Positions 26,237 through 35,084 of a stretch of DNA of 64,000 nt are shown here, one piece after another; the stretch's first letter is position 1; the number at the start of each line of letters is the position of its first letter. The notes under the pieces were generated by a model, which had not been told where the DNA came from, did not search any database, and saw only the letters and a program-made list of their open reading frames with translations. The stretch is from DATCMA01 sp036563645 (GTDB lineage Bacteria; Actinomycetota; Actinomycetes; Mycobacteriales; Micromonosporaceae). Location: positions 1 to 64,000 of the forward strand of contig DATCMA010000048.1 in NCBI GenBank assembly GCA_036563645.1, read 5' to 3'. Position numbers and translations under genes: made by a program.

Positions 26237-27625
26237 CTACGACACCACCTGGCTCGAGGCATCCGCCGACCGGCTGGACGTCGCGGCCGCCCGTGCCGCC
26301 CGGTCTTCCCGTACCCGGTTGATGTCGGCCACGGGGGACGGCTCGGTCGTCGGGCTCGGACCGTGCCCGTTGAGGCTGATCGGGGACAGGTCGTACCCGA
26401 TCTCCGCGTGCTCGTTGATGTCGATGCCCTGGATCTCGACTTCCTTCGACACCCGGAACCCGATGGTCTTGTCGATCACGAAGGCCAGCGCCGCGGCGAT
26501 CACGAACGACAGCACCGAGACGATCAACGCGCTGAGCGCCTGGATCCCGAGCTGGGTCAGCCCGCCGCCGTAGAACAGACCCTCGTTCTCGACGAGCTCG
26601 TTGATCGTGCTGGTTCCGAAGAACCCGATCCCCAGGCACCCGATCCAGCCGGCGACGAAGTGCACCCCGAAGACGTCCAGGGAGTCGTCGTAGCCGAGCC
26701 GGTACTTCAGCGCCACCGCCAGCGCGCACGCGGCGCCCGCGACGAGACCGAGCACCACCGACGCCCACGGAGTGATGAAGGCACAGGCCGGGGTGATCGC
26801 GACCAGACCGGCGATGGCGCCGCTCGCGGCACCGACCATGGTCGGCTTACCGTTGCGGATCCACTCCGCGATGATCCAGCCGAGGACGGCCGCGGCGGTA
26901 GCGACCTGGGTGTTCAGGAACGCGACCCCGGCGATCGAGTCAGCGGTCAGCTCCGACCCGGCGTTGAAGCCAAACCACCCGAACCACAGCAGGCCAGCTC
27001 CGAGCACCACCAACGGCACGTTATGCGGCTTGGGGGTCTCCGCCGGCCAGTTCACCCGCTTGCCGAGCACCAAGGCGAGGGCGAGCGCCGCAGCGCCGGC
27101 GTTGATGTGGACCGCCGTGCCACCGGCGAAGTCGAGCGCGCCGAGCGTCCCGCCGATGAAACCGCCGCCCCAGACCATGTGCGCCACGGGGAAGTAGACC
27201 AGGGTGGCCCAGCCGAACGCGAAGAGCAGCCAACCGCCGAACTTGGCGCGGTCAGAGATGCCACCGCTGATCAGCGCGACCGTGAGGATCGCGAACATCA
27301 TCTGGAACGCCATGAAGACGTAGAGCGGGATGCCAGTCTCGCCCCACATGTCCGACACGAACGTCTTCGTGCCGAGGTATTGGCCCAAGTCGCCCCAGAT
27401 GCCGTTCTTGTCATCCCCGAAGGCGACGGTGAATCCGTAGAACAACCAGAGGATCGAGATGAGCCCCATCGCGGAGAAGCTCATCATCATCATGTTCAGG
27501 ACGCCCTTGGACCGGTTTAGGCCGCCGTAGAACAGCGCCAGTCCCGGCGTCATCAGTAAGACAAGCGCACTAGAAACCAACAACCAGGCGGTGTTGCCGG
27601 TATCGATGCTTGGCGCTTCAGGCAC
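26237..27625 (-). CDS. amt: Ammonium transporter
   Basis: A 462-residue Amt/Rh-family channel with about eleven membrane helices. Landmarks are GLALFYGGLNRSKGVLNMM, FAFGWATLVYFPVAHMVWG, the twin-His region HINAGAAALAL and DDSLDVFGVHFVAGWIGCLG. The last about 55 residues are a hydrophilic tail. The GTG follows GAGGAGGCCAGC. Amt is normally gated by the PII protein GlnK encoded next door, but no glnK or glnD lies between amt and ffh here. The upstream region has a tandem array resembling GlnR sites. Confidence 0.95.
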   Translation of the reverse strand: MPEAPSIDTGNTAWLLVSSALVLLMTPGLALFYGGLNRSKGVLNMMMMSFSAMGLISILWLFYGFTVAFGDDKNGIWGDLGQYLGTKTFVSDMWGETGIPLYVFMAFQMMFAILTVALISGGISDRAKFGGWLLFAFGWATLVYFPVAHMVWGGGFIGGTLGALDFAGGTAVHINAGAAALALALVLGKRVNWPAETPKPHNVPLVVLGAGLLWFGWFGFNAGSELTADSIAGVAFLNTQVATAAAVLGWIIAEWIRNGKPTMVGAASGAIAGLVAITPACAFITPWASVVLGLVAGAACALAVALKYRLGYDDSLDVFGVHFVAGWIGCLGIGFFGTSTINELVENEGLFYGGGLTQLGIQALSALIVSVLSFVIAAALAFVIDKTIGFRVSKEVEIQGIDINEHAEIGYDLSPISLNGHGPSPTTEPSPVADINRVREDRAARAAATSSRSADASSQVVS

Positions 27626-27740
27626 GCTGGCCTCCTCAGGGGTAGGTCTCCCTCCTTCCCGACCGGAGGGCGACGATGCCCATACGCCGGTCGCACGCCC
27701 AAGCGTCGTCGCTGCTTGTTTCGCCCACGCTGTTCGTGTC

Positions 27741-27819
27741 GTTTCCGCCTGGTGACTGACTGTTTCGAGAATGTGACGCGCAATGTCGTCGGCGTAACAG
27801 CATGTTTCGCGGCCGTCAC
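27741..27819 (-). promoter_or_regulatory. Tandem GlnR-like operator array upstream of amt
   Basis: On the minus strand two 5-mers alternate: GTNAC at 27819-27815, 27798-27794, 27777-27773 and 27756-27752, and GAAAC at 27808-27804, 27766-27762 and 27745-27741, with a degenerate GACAT at 27787-27783. Spacers are 6 then 5 bases throughout, so each series repeats every 21 bp exactly. The actinobacterial GlnR consensus is gTnAC-n6-GaAAC repeats upstream of nitrogen genes including amtB. Four consecutive units about 116-194 bp before amt strongly suggest nitrogen-responsive control. Confidence 0.75.
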
Positions 27820-27880
27820 GAAATCGACAGACGGCAATGAAAACCCTTTGGTCGCCGTGAGGTGAGGCGCGCGTGAAACG

Positions 27881-27908
27881 GTTGTCCGAGGAGAGTTGTC
27901 CGAGGAGA
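27881..27908. repeat. Perfect 14-bp tandem duplication
   Basis: GTTGTCCGAGGAGA occurs twice in immediate succession (27881-27894, 27895-27908) between the APH-fold gene and the amt control region. No function is evident. The remaining bases of the 356-bp gap 27626-27981 hold the amt leader and GlnR-like array but no gene. Confidence 0.8.
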
Positions 27909-27981
27909 ACCGGCGGGCGATGACGTCAGGCCGCCCCAGGCGCGGGGCGGCCGTCGGGGACCGCGGGACGGCGTCTCGCCG

Positions 27982-28815
27982 TCACCGCAGGGCGGCCTCG
28001 AGCAGCGGCCGCTCGTAGTCGATCAGGCGCAGGTCCCGCAGCGGCCGCCGCAGGTGCCCGCGCCGGACGAGTTCGACGAACCGCGGATCGCCGGCAGCCG
28101 CCATCCGTCGAATCCCCTCGACGTGGTCGATGACGCGCTTGCGGATCGTGCTCACCAGCCGGTGCCGGTCACGCGGAATCAGCCCGTACGCGTCGGCGAA
28201 GAGGCGGAGCCGGCGGGGACGGTCCGGGCGCTTCCACCCGAGGGTGTAGGAGTCACGGTCCGAGAACAGCGGCACCCAGGTCCAGGCCGCGTAGGCCACG
28301 TCATAGAGGCGAGTACCCGGCGAACAGAGATCAAAATCGATGAGGGCGAGGGTGCCGTCGGGGCGCCACACGACGTTGTGCGGAGCCGCGTCGTGGTGAC
28401 AGATCACCTCCGTGTCCGGGGGCGGCGGACCGAACGACCGCCACACCGCGTTCGGCGGCGGCTGGAAGCCGTACTGCGCGTCGTGGAACATGCGCAGCAT
28501 GGTCGCCACCGTCACCAGCGCCTCATCGGTGACCCAGTGGGGTGCGAGCGGGTAGGAGCCGCACTCGCCCTCGACGTACGAGAGCACCTCGCGGTTGTGC
28601 TCGTCCACTCCGAGGACCCGCGGCGCGCCGGTGAACCCGACGCGCTCCAGGTGGCGGAGGAGCGCGTGCACGCTCGGGGTCCACGGGCCGGTGTTCCGGC
28701 GCACGGTGTTCCCCACCCGCACGACGGTGCTGACATTGCCGCCGCGCAGCGGAATCTCCTGCTGCATGACGTACGGCCTGCCGAGACCGGGAACCGGATC
28801 ACGATACGTGGTCAC
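27982..28815 (-). CDS. APH-fold phosphotransferase family protein
   Basis: A 277-residue aminoglycoside-phosphotransferase-fold protein. The catalytic loop HHDAAPHNVVW gives the H-x-D-x(4)-N pattern and the metal-binding IDFDLCSPG follows. Members phosphorylate many small alcohols; the substrate here is unknown, and antibiotic resistance should not be assumed. Its GTG overlaps the ftsY stop by four bases (GTGA), so it is coupled to ftsY. Confidence 0.82.
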   Translation of the reverse strand: MTTYRDPVPGLGRPYVMQQEIPLRGGNVSTVVRVGNTVRRNTGPWTPSVHALLRHLERVGFTGAPRVLGVDEHNREVLSYVEGECGSYPLAPHWVTDEALVTVATMLRMFHDAQYGFQPPPNAVWRSFGPPPPDTEVICHHDAAPHNVVWRPDGTLALIDFDLCSPGTRLYDVAYAAWTWVPLFSDRDSYTLGWKRPDRPRRLRLFADAYGLIPRDRHRLVSTIRKRVIDHVEGIRRMAAAGDPRFVELVRRGHLRRPLRDLRLIDYERPLLEAALR

Positions 28816-30068
28816 GCTGCATCCGTACCGGGTGTGTCAGCTCCTATCAGGGCGTCGACGAACTGCTTCGGGTCAAACGGGGCCAGGTCGTCCGGACCCT
28901 CACCGAGCCCGACAAGCTTGACCGGGATGCCGAGCTTGCGTTGCACGGCGATGACGATCCCCCCTTTCGCCGTGCCATCGAGCTTGGTCAACACCACCCC
29001 CGTCACGTTGACGACCTCGGTGAAGACTCTCGCCTGTTCGAGGCCGTTCTGCCCGGTGGTGGCGTCCAGGACCAGCAACGTCTCGGCGACCGGCCCGTGC
29101 TTCTCCACGACGCGCTTGATCTTGCCGAGCTCGTCCATGAGGCCGACTTTGTTGTGCAGCCGGCCCGCCGTGTCCACGAGCACGACATCCACGCCCGCGT
29201 CGATGCCACGGCGGACCGCGTCGAACGCCACGCTCCCCGGATCGGATCCCTCCGGCCCCCGCACCACCTCAGCACCGACCCGCTCGGCCCAGGTGGCGAG
29301 CTGATCAGCCGCGGCGGCCCGGAAGGTGTCCGCGGCCCCGAGGAGGACGCTGTGCCCATCAGCGATCAATACGCGCGCGATCTTGCCGCAGGTCGTGGTC
29401 TTTCCGGCGCCGTTGACCCCAACGACCAAGATCACCGCGGGGCGGCCCGCCGTGTTCAGCGACCGGTCCATCATCGGGTCGAGGACGTTCACCAGCTCCT
29501 CCGCGAGCAGCCCGCGCAGCTCGCCGACGCTGCGCGTGCCCAGCACACGGGTGCGCTCGCGGAGCCGGTCCACGATCTCGCGCGTCGCCTCGATCCCGAC
29601 ATCAGCGGTGATCAGCGTGTCCTCGATCTCCTCCCAGGCGTCCTCGTCGAGCCGATCCCGGGAGAGCAGGGTGAGCAGCCCTTTCCCGAAGACGTTCTGC
29701 GACCGGGCGAGCCGCGCGCGCAGCCGCACCAGGCGCCCCGCCGTCGGCTCGGGCCGTTCGATGACCGGCGGGGCTACCTCCGGCTCCACCACGACCGGCT
29801 CAGCGGTGTCCCCCGCGACCGTCTCCGGGGTGACCACCTCCGGGAGGACGGTCTCCGGCTCGACGACCTCCTCGACCGTCTCCGGGGCCGCGGGCGCTGG
29901 TCGCTCCTCGACGATCACACCGGCCCGCTCACCGGCGACCGGTTCCTTGCGACGCGGAGCCGGTGGCGCCGGGGGCGGTGGTTGGCGGCGCAGCCGCGGG
30001 ACCATCAGCCCGAGCGCGCCCAGGACCAGCACGCCCAGGATGATCAGAGCGAGGACGAGGTAATCCAT
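28812..30068 (-). CDS. ftsY: Signal recognition particle receptor FtsY
   Basis: Membrane receptor for SRP. The ATG at 30068 starts MDYLVLALIILGVLVLGALG, an N-terminal membrane helix usual in actinobacteria, followed by an acidic Pro/Glu/Val-rich A domain (to about 120). The NG domain has the P-loop VGVNGAGKTTTCGKIA, DTAGRLHNK, and TKLDGTAKGG. Total 418 residues. The open frame runs 14 codons further upstream without similarity. Confidence 0.96.
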   Translation of the reverse strand: MDYLVLALIILGVLVLGALGLMVPRLRRQPPPPAPPAPRRKEPVAGERAGVIVEERPAPAAPETVEEVVEPETVLPEVVTPETVAGDTAEPVVVEPEVAPPVIERPEPTAGRLVRLRARLARSQNVFGKGLLTLLSRDRLDEDAWEEIEDTLITADVGIEATREIVDRLRERTRVLGTRSVGELRGLLAEELVNVLDPMMDRSLNTAGRPAVILVVGVNGAGKTTTCGKIARVLIADGHSVLLGAADTFRAAAADQLATWAERVGAEVVRGPEGSDPGSVAFDAVRRGIDAGVDVVLVDTAGRLHNKVGLMDELGKIKRVVEKHGPVAETLLVLDATTGQNGLEQARVFTEVVNVTGVVLTKLDGTAKGGIVIAVQRKLGIPVKLVGLGEGPDDLAPFDPKQFVDALIGADTPGTDAA

Positions 30069-30225
30069 GCCGAAATCCTGACAGATGCCTCGTGTGGGCG
30101 TCCCGGCCACCGCACGGACACGGGGAGGAGCTCACCCGCGACGGACCGGCACGGTGGGCCCCTCGGGCACGCCGCCGGCGCGCGCACGGCCCGGCACCGG
30201 GACTCTCCCGCGAGACGCGCAGACT

Positions 30226-30849
30226 CTACCGCGCGAACAAGGCGCGCAGGTATGTCAAGTCGTGCGGACCGGTCCACCGATGGGCCGATAGTCCCGCCAC
30301 GCGCGCACCCCGCACCGCCCGGTCATCGTCGTCGATGTGCAGGACATGCTTGGGCAGCGCCCCGATCACCCGGCACGCCTCGGCGAAGAACTCCCGAGCC
30401 GGCTTGTTGGCGCCGACCACGGAGGAGTTGATGACCGCGTCGACCTCGCCGACGAGGTTGAGCTCCGCCAGGTCGGCGTCGAGCGCGTCCGTGCCGTTGG
30501 TCGCCAACCCCACCCGGAATCCCGCGCCGCGGATCTCCCGAATGAAGCCGAGGACATCGGCGTCGACAAACCCGCGGTAGGCCCGCCACTCCGTCACCGC
30601 CGCCCGGGCCCGCTCCTCGTCACCGATCTGCTCCGCCAGCGCCCGGATCACCTGCGCCAGCCACTCGTCGTGGCTGATCTGCCCCGTGATCGCGGGCTTC
30701 AGCCGCGACCACTCCGTCGCAGCCGCCTCCACTGCGCCAGCCGGCACGTCGTACCGCCGCTCGATGTCGGCGATCACGGCGGGGTCCCAGCGCCGCAGGA
30801 CACCGTCGAGGTCGACCAGCAGGGACGTGGGCCGTTCCCGCGTCATCAC
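30226..30849 (-). CDS. HAD-family hydrolase
   Basis: A 207-residue HAD phosphatase of subfamily IA. Motif I is VDLDGVLRRWD, motif II is GLATNGTDAL, motif III Lys is GANKPAREFF, and motif IV is HIDDDDRAV. The substrate is unknown. The start is GTG 30849, overlapping the smc stop (GTGA), or the ATG at 30846. It lies between smc and ftsY. Confidence 0.85.
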   Translation of the reverse strand: MMTRERPTSLLVDLDGVLRRWDPAVIADIERRYDVPAGAVEAAATEWSRLKPAITGQISHDEWLAQVIRALAEQIGDEERARAAVTEWRAYRGFVDADVLGFIREIRGAGFRVGLATNGTDALDADLAELNLVGEVDAVINSSVVGANKPAREFFAEACRVIGALPKHVLHIDDDDRAVRGARVAGLSAHRWTGPHDLTYLRALFAR

Positions 30850-33800
30850 GCCTCCTCGTCCCGCTTCAGGCGCTGACTGATGACCTGGCTCACGCCGTTG
30901 CGCATCGTCACCCCGTACAGCGCGTCGGCGATCTCCATCGTCCGCTTCTGGTGCGTGATGATGATCAACTGGCTTCGCTCCCGGAGCTGCTTGAGCAACG
31001 TGAGCAGCCGCCCCAGATTGATGTCGTCGAGCGCCGCCTCTACCTCGTCCATGACGTAGAACGGGCTGGGTCGGGCCCGGAAGATGGCCACCAGCATGGC
31101 CACCGCCGTCAGCGACCGCTCCCCACCGGACAACAGCGACAACCGCTTGATCTTCTTACCCGGTGGCCGCGCCTCGACCTCCACACCGGTGGTCAGCAGG
31201 TCATCGGGGTCGGTGAGCACGAGACGCCCCTCCCCACCGGGGAAGAGCACCTCGAAGACCTGCTTGAACTCCCGCGCGGTGTCCTCGAACGCGCTAGCGA
31301 AGATCTCCAGGATCCGATCGTCGACGTCCTTGACCACCGTGAGCAGATCGCGGCGGGTGGCTTTGAGGTCCTCAAGCTGGTCGGAGAGGAACTTGTACCG
31401 CTCCTCCAGCGCGGCGTACTCCTCCAACGCCAACGGGTTGACCTTGCCGAGCAAGGCCAGCTCCCGCTCCGCTTTACCGGCCCGCTTCTCCAACGTTGCC
31501 CGGTCGAAGGGCATGGGCTCCGGCTCGGGCTTGCCGTCGGCCCGCGCCGCCTCCACCTCGGCCGGCGTCGGCGGCACCGGCTGGTGCGGGCCATACTCGG
31601 CGATCAACGTCTCGACGTCGATCCCGTACTCCTCGGCGGCCTTCGTCTCCAGCTGTTCGATCCGCAGCCGCCGCTCGGCCCGGGCCACCTCATCGCGGTG
31701 CATCTCGCTGGTGACCCGCTCCAGATCCGCCCGCAGCCGCTCCGCAGCCCCCCGCAGCTCCTGCAACTCCGCTTCCCGCACCGCGCGCGCCTGGGCGAGC
31801 TCGTCCCGGGTCCGCGCCGCCACGGCGAGGGATTCCGACAGGCGGCCCTGCACCGCGCGGGCGCCGAGCTCCACCGCCCGCGCGATCGCCGCCCCCCGGG
31901 CTCGGGCCGCGCGCCGGGCCGCGGCGCGCTCCCGCGCCGCCCGTTCCGCGGCGGCCTGGCGCAGCAGCGCGTCGGCCCGTCCGGCGATCGCCGCGACCCG
32001 TTCCTCCGCGGTGCGGACCGCCAGACGCACCTCCATCTCGTTCTGCCGGGCCTGCGGCAGCATCGCCGCGAGCATGTCCCGTTCCTCGGTGGACGGCTCG
32101 TCGTCGATCGGCGTCGCTTCTGCGATCCGCAGCCGCTCCTCGAGTTCGGCCAGGGTGGCCAGGTCCTGTTCGCGGGCCTGCTCAGCACGCGCCCGCGCCG
32201 CGGCGAGCCGTTCCGCCTCGGCCCGCGCCGACCGGACCGCCGCGCCCAGTTCGGCCAGCCGCCGGGCGGCCGCGTTCCGCTCCCCCTCCGCCGCGCGCTT
32301 GGCCGCGGCCGCCTCCGCGACCGCCTCCTTGCGGGCATCCGCCTCCGCACGCGCCGCGGCCAGCTGCTCTGCCAGCTCCGCGACGGCCGCCTCCGCGGCG
32401 GCCCGCTTGGCCCGGGCCTCCTCCACCGCCGCTTGGACCTCGAGGTAGCTCGTCGCCTTCGCCGAGCCGCCCGAGGCGGCGTACGCGCCCAGCACATCCC
32501 CGTCGCGGGTGACCGCGCGCAGCTCGGGATTGGCGGCGACCACCCGCGCCGCCGCCGACAGGTCGTCGACGAGAACGACGTCGCGCAGCGCCCGGTGGAC
32601 GGCGGGGCGAATGTCCTCGTGGCACTCGATGACGTCCGGCGCCCAGATCGCCCCCTCGGGCAACGCCGGTCGCAGCGCGTCGCTCGTGCCGAGCATGCCC
32701 GGCCCGGCCGGGCTGCCGATCACCAGCGCCGCCTGCCCGGCGTCCTGGATCTTGAGCAGCCGGATCGCCTCGACCGCCTCATCGACCCCGGACACGGCGA
32801 CCGCGTCCGCCAGCGTGCCGAGCGCCGCGGCGAGCGCCACCTCGTGCCCCGGTGCGACGGTGAGCATCGTCGCCAAGCTGCCGAGCAGCCCGGGCACCTC
32901 GCCGGCGCGCGCCAGCAGCGCCCCCGCCCCGTCTTTGCGCCGCAGCCCTAGGGCCAGCGCTTCCTCACGCGCCTTCCAGCTCGCCGCCTCCTTCTCCGCT
33001 CGCCGCTCCGCGTCGGACAGCTCCCGGACGCGCGCCATCGCCGCCTCGTGCGCGGCGACCGCCTCCGCGTGGCGGGCGTCGAGCTCCGCGTTGTCCCGGT
33101 CGGCCTCGGAGGACTGGGCCGCGGCCTCGTCGAGCTCCAACTGGGCCTGCGCCGCGCGTTCCTCCGCCTCGGCCTGCGCGATGGCGAGCCGCTCGATCTC
33201 CTCAGCCGCGCTGGTGACTCGCGCGCGAGCCGAGTTCACCTGGCCGGCGAGCTTGGCGAGCCCCTCCCGGCGGTCGGCGATCGCCTTCGCTGCCCTCATC
33301 AGCCGCTCTTCGGCCTCCGCGAGCTGCCGCTCCAGCTCCTGGCGACGCTCGACCGCCTCGGCGAGTCGCACCTGGTCCTCGGTGAGGGCCGCCCGCAGCT
33401 CCGCCTCGTGCTCCCGGATGCGCTCCGCCTCCGCCTCCAACTGCTCGGGATCGCGTCCGGGGCGCTCCTCCTCCGGTGTCGTCATGAGGTGACGCAGCCG
33501 CTCGCCGGCGAGCTGCTCGATGGAGCGGAACCGCTCGGCCAGGGCGGAGAGCTGATACCACGCGTCCTGGGCCTCAGCGAGCCGGGGCGCGTCCTCCGCG
33601 AGCGCCGCCTCCACCTCGGCGATTCGGCGCTGCACCTCGGCGTACTCCTGCTCGAGCCGCTCGCGCTGCTCGCGCAACGCCGCCTCATCGGCGATCTCCT
33701 TCTCGAGGGTGGCGCGGAGGGTCGCCAGGTCGTCAGCGAGGAGGCGCAGCCGAACGTCTCGCAGCTCGGCCTGGATGCTGGCCGCCCGCCGCGCCGCCTC

Positions 33801-34427
33801 GGCCTGGCGCCCCAACGGCTTGAGTTGGCGGCGCAGCTCGGCGGTGAGGTCGGTGAGCCGGTTGAGGTTGGCCTGCATCGCGTCGAGCTTCCGCAGGGCC
33901 TTTTCCTTCCGCTTGCGGTGCTTGAGCACCCCTGCGGCCTCTTCGATGAAGGCGCGCCGCTCCTCGGGCCGAGCGTGCAACAGGCTGTCGAGCCGCCCCT
34001 GCCCCACGATGATGTGCATCTCCCGGCCAATGCCGGAATCCGAGAGGAGCTCTTGAATATCGAGGAGACGGCACGGATCGCCGTTGATTTCGTATTCACT
34101 TTCGCCGGAGCGGTACATCCGGCGGGTGATGGAGACCTCGGTGTAGTCGATGGGCAACGCGCCGTCGCTGTTGTCGATGGTCAGCGTGACTTCGGCGCGC
34201 CCGAGCGGGGGCCGCCCCGGGGTGCCGGCGAAGATGACGTCCTCCATCTTGCCGCCCCGCAGCGCCTTGGCTCCCTGCTCCCCGAGGACCCACGCAATAG
34301 CGTCGACAACGTTCGATTTTCCCGAGCCGTTCGGGCCGACGACGCAGGTGATACCCGGCTCGAGTTTGAAGGTCGTTGTCGAGGCGAAGGACTTGAAGCC
34401 CTTCACGGTCAGGCTTTTGAGATGCAC
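30846..34427 (-). CDS. smc: Chromosome partition protein SMC
   Basis: A 1193-residue condensin ATPase for chromosome compaction and segregation. Walker A GPNGSGKSN lies near residue 32; two long coiled coils flank a hinge (about 510-670, with GSPAGPGMLG); the signature LLSGGERSLTA and Walker B FYVMDEVEAALDD are near the C-terminus. The GTG at 34427 (VHLKSLTVKGFKSF) has GAGGA eight bases upstream; the frame is open 28 codons further. The coiled-coil half is very rich in Ala, Arg and Glu. Confidence 0.97.
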   Translation of the reverse strand: MHLKSLTVKGFKSFASTTTFKLEPGITCVVGPNGSGKSNVVDAIAWVLGEQGAKALRGGKMEDVIFAGTPGRPPLGRAEVTLTIDNSDGALPIDYTEVSITRRMYRSGESEYEINGDPCRLLDIQELLSDSGIGREMHIIVGQGRLDSLLHARPEERRAFIEEAAGVLKHRKRKEKALRKLDAMQANLNRLTDLTAELRRQLKPLGRQAEAARRAASIQAELRDVRLRLLADDLATLRATLEKEIADEAALREQRERLEQEYAEVQRRIAEVEAALAEDAPRLAEAQDAWYQLSALAERFRSIEQLAGERLRHLMTTPEEERPGRDPEQLEAEAERIREHEAELRAALTEDQVRLAEAVERRQELERQLAEAEERLMRAAKAIADRREGLAKLAGQVNSARARVTSAAEEIERLAIAQAEAEERAAQAQLELDEAAAQSSEADRDNAELDARHAEAVAAHEAAMARVRELSDAERRAEKEAASWKAREEALALGLRRKDGAGALLARAGEVPGLLGSLATMLTVAPGHEVALAAALGTLADAVAVSGVDEAVEAIRLLKIQDAGQAALVIGSPAGPGMLGTSDALRPALPEGAIWAPDVIECHEDIRPAVHRALRDVVLVDDLSAAARVVAANPELRAVTRDGDVLGAYAASGGSAKATSYLEVQAAVEEARAKRAAAEAAVAELAEQLAAARAEADARKEAVAEAAAAKRAAEGERNAAARRLAELGAAVRSARAEAERLAAARARAEQAREQDLATLAELEERLRIAEATPIDDEPSTEERDMLAAMLPQARQNEMEVRLAVRTAEERVAAIAGRADALLRQAAAERAARERAAARRAARARGAAIARAVELGARAVQGRLSESLAVAARTRDELAQARAVREAELQELRGAAERLRADLERVTSEMHRDEVARAERRLRIEQLETKAAEEYGIDVETLIAEYGPHQPVPPTPAEVEAARADGKPEPEPMPFDRATLEKRAGKAERELALLGKVNPLALEEYAALEERYKFLSDQLEDLKATRRDLLTVVKDVDDRILEIFASAFEDTAREFKQVFEVLFPGGEGRLVLTDPDDLLTTGVEVEARPPGKKIKRLSLLSGGERSLTAVAMLVAIFRARPSPFYVMDEVEAALDDINLGRLLTLLKQLRERSQLIIITHQKRTMEIADALYGVTMRNGVSQVISQRLKRDEEA

Positions 34428-34541
34428 GTTTCGATTCCTCGTCCGAGGTGACCACGGCCCCAGCCACGCGGCGCCAGCCCACCGCCGATGAGCGTCCGGC
34501 GGGTAGTCCACCCGCAGGGTAGCGTGTGATCAAATAAAACT

Positions 34542-34569
34542 GCGCGCCGCCACAGGTGTGTCGGCGCGC
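34542..34569 (-). terminator. Intrinsic terminator of the small coiled-coil gene
   Basis: GCGCGCCG (34542-34549) pairs with CGGCGCGC (34562-34569) around a 12-nt loop and, on the minus strand, is followed by AGTTTTATTTG. This is one of the clearest factor-independent terminators in the window and separates the small gene from smc. Confidence 0.7.
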
Positions 34570-34593
34570 GATGCGTTTCAGGGTCACGGACCA

Positions 34594-34615
34594 GGGCGCC
34601 GGTCTACCGGCGCCC
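34594..34615 (-). terminator. Second hairpin just after the small coiled-coil gene
   Basis: A perfect 9-bp stem (34594-34602 with 34607-34615, arm GGGCGCCGG) with a 4-nt loop begins 6 bases after the stop of the small gene. It has no T-tract itself and acts, if at all, with the T-rich hairpin 24 bases further on. Confidence 0.5.
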
Positions 34616-34620
34616 GTTAT

Positions 34621-34809
34621 TCAGGAGAGTGCCGGCTCAGCCAGCAGCAGATCGTCGGTCTCAGCCGCCGCCGCGAGCCGATCATTCTCGGCCCGCAAGC
34701 GGGCGATCTCAAACTCCAGCGCCTGAACCCTGGCACGCAGCCGGGTGACCTCGTCGAGCAGACGCCGATCCGGCGCCACGCCAACGTGGCCGAAAAGGGC
34801 CTTAGCCAT
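34621..34809 (-). CDS. Small coiled-coil protein upstream of smc
   Basis: A 62-residue protein (MAKALFGHVGVAPDRRLLDE) with a predicted leucine-rich coiled coil over residues 18-47 (LDEVTRLRARVQALEFEIAR) and an acidic end. AAGGAG lies at good spacing before the ATG, a consensus promoter lies 115-143 bp upstream and a terminator follows, so the gene is well supported. I recall similar short MAKAL- proteins in other actinobacteria, but no function. Not fused to or coupled with smc. Confidence 0.82.
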   Translation of the reverse strand: MAKALFGHVGVAPDRRLLDEVTRLRARVQALEFEIARLRAENDRLAAAAETDDLLLAEPALS

Positions 34810-34923
34810 TTCGTCTCCTTGTGAAGCGTGCCGGAAAGGCCGGCCAAACGTGCGCCCAGATTATTCGCGGCACTCCTCCCTCAGACATGAGGGCAGGATG
34901 AGGCGCGGATGGCAACCAGCCCT

Positions 34924-34952
34924 ATCCTCCGCCGCTGCCCGGCACGCGTCAA
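34924..34952 (-). promoter_or_regulatory. Vegetative-type promoter of the small coiled-coil gene
   Basis: On the minus strand, TTGACG (34952-34947), a 17-bp spacer and GAGGAT (34929-34924) match an actinobacterial housekeeping promoter. The leader would be about 108 bases. Confidence 0.55.
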
Positions 34953-35084
34953 GCCACGGCTAGCGAAGGTCACGCACATGTCAAGGAAGAACGCGGATTC
35001 GCGGCGACCGGTTCACAGCCGTTAGCCGTATCACATACGATCAGCAATCGCGTCACCACCGATCCGCAATCGTCACAACTGTGT

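Noticed and set aside
25965..26768. 267-codon minus-strand frame overlapping the end of amt and the ffh gap
   Set aside because: Examined as a possible glnK or glnD remnant; the translation is Arg/Gly-rich with no PII or nucleotidyltransferase motif.
27982..28815. Antibiotic-resistance kinase
   Set aside because: The fold is APH-like, but the gene is coupled to ftsY in a housekeeping block; nothing supports resistance.
30951..32951. 666-codon plus-strand open frame
   Set aside because: Antisense to smc; composition reflects the Ala/Glu/Arg coiled coil on the other strand.
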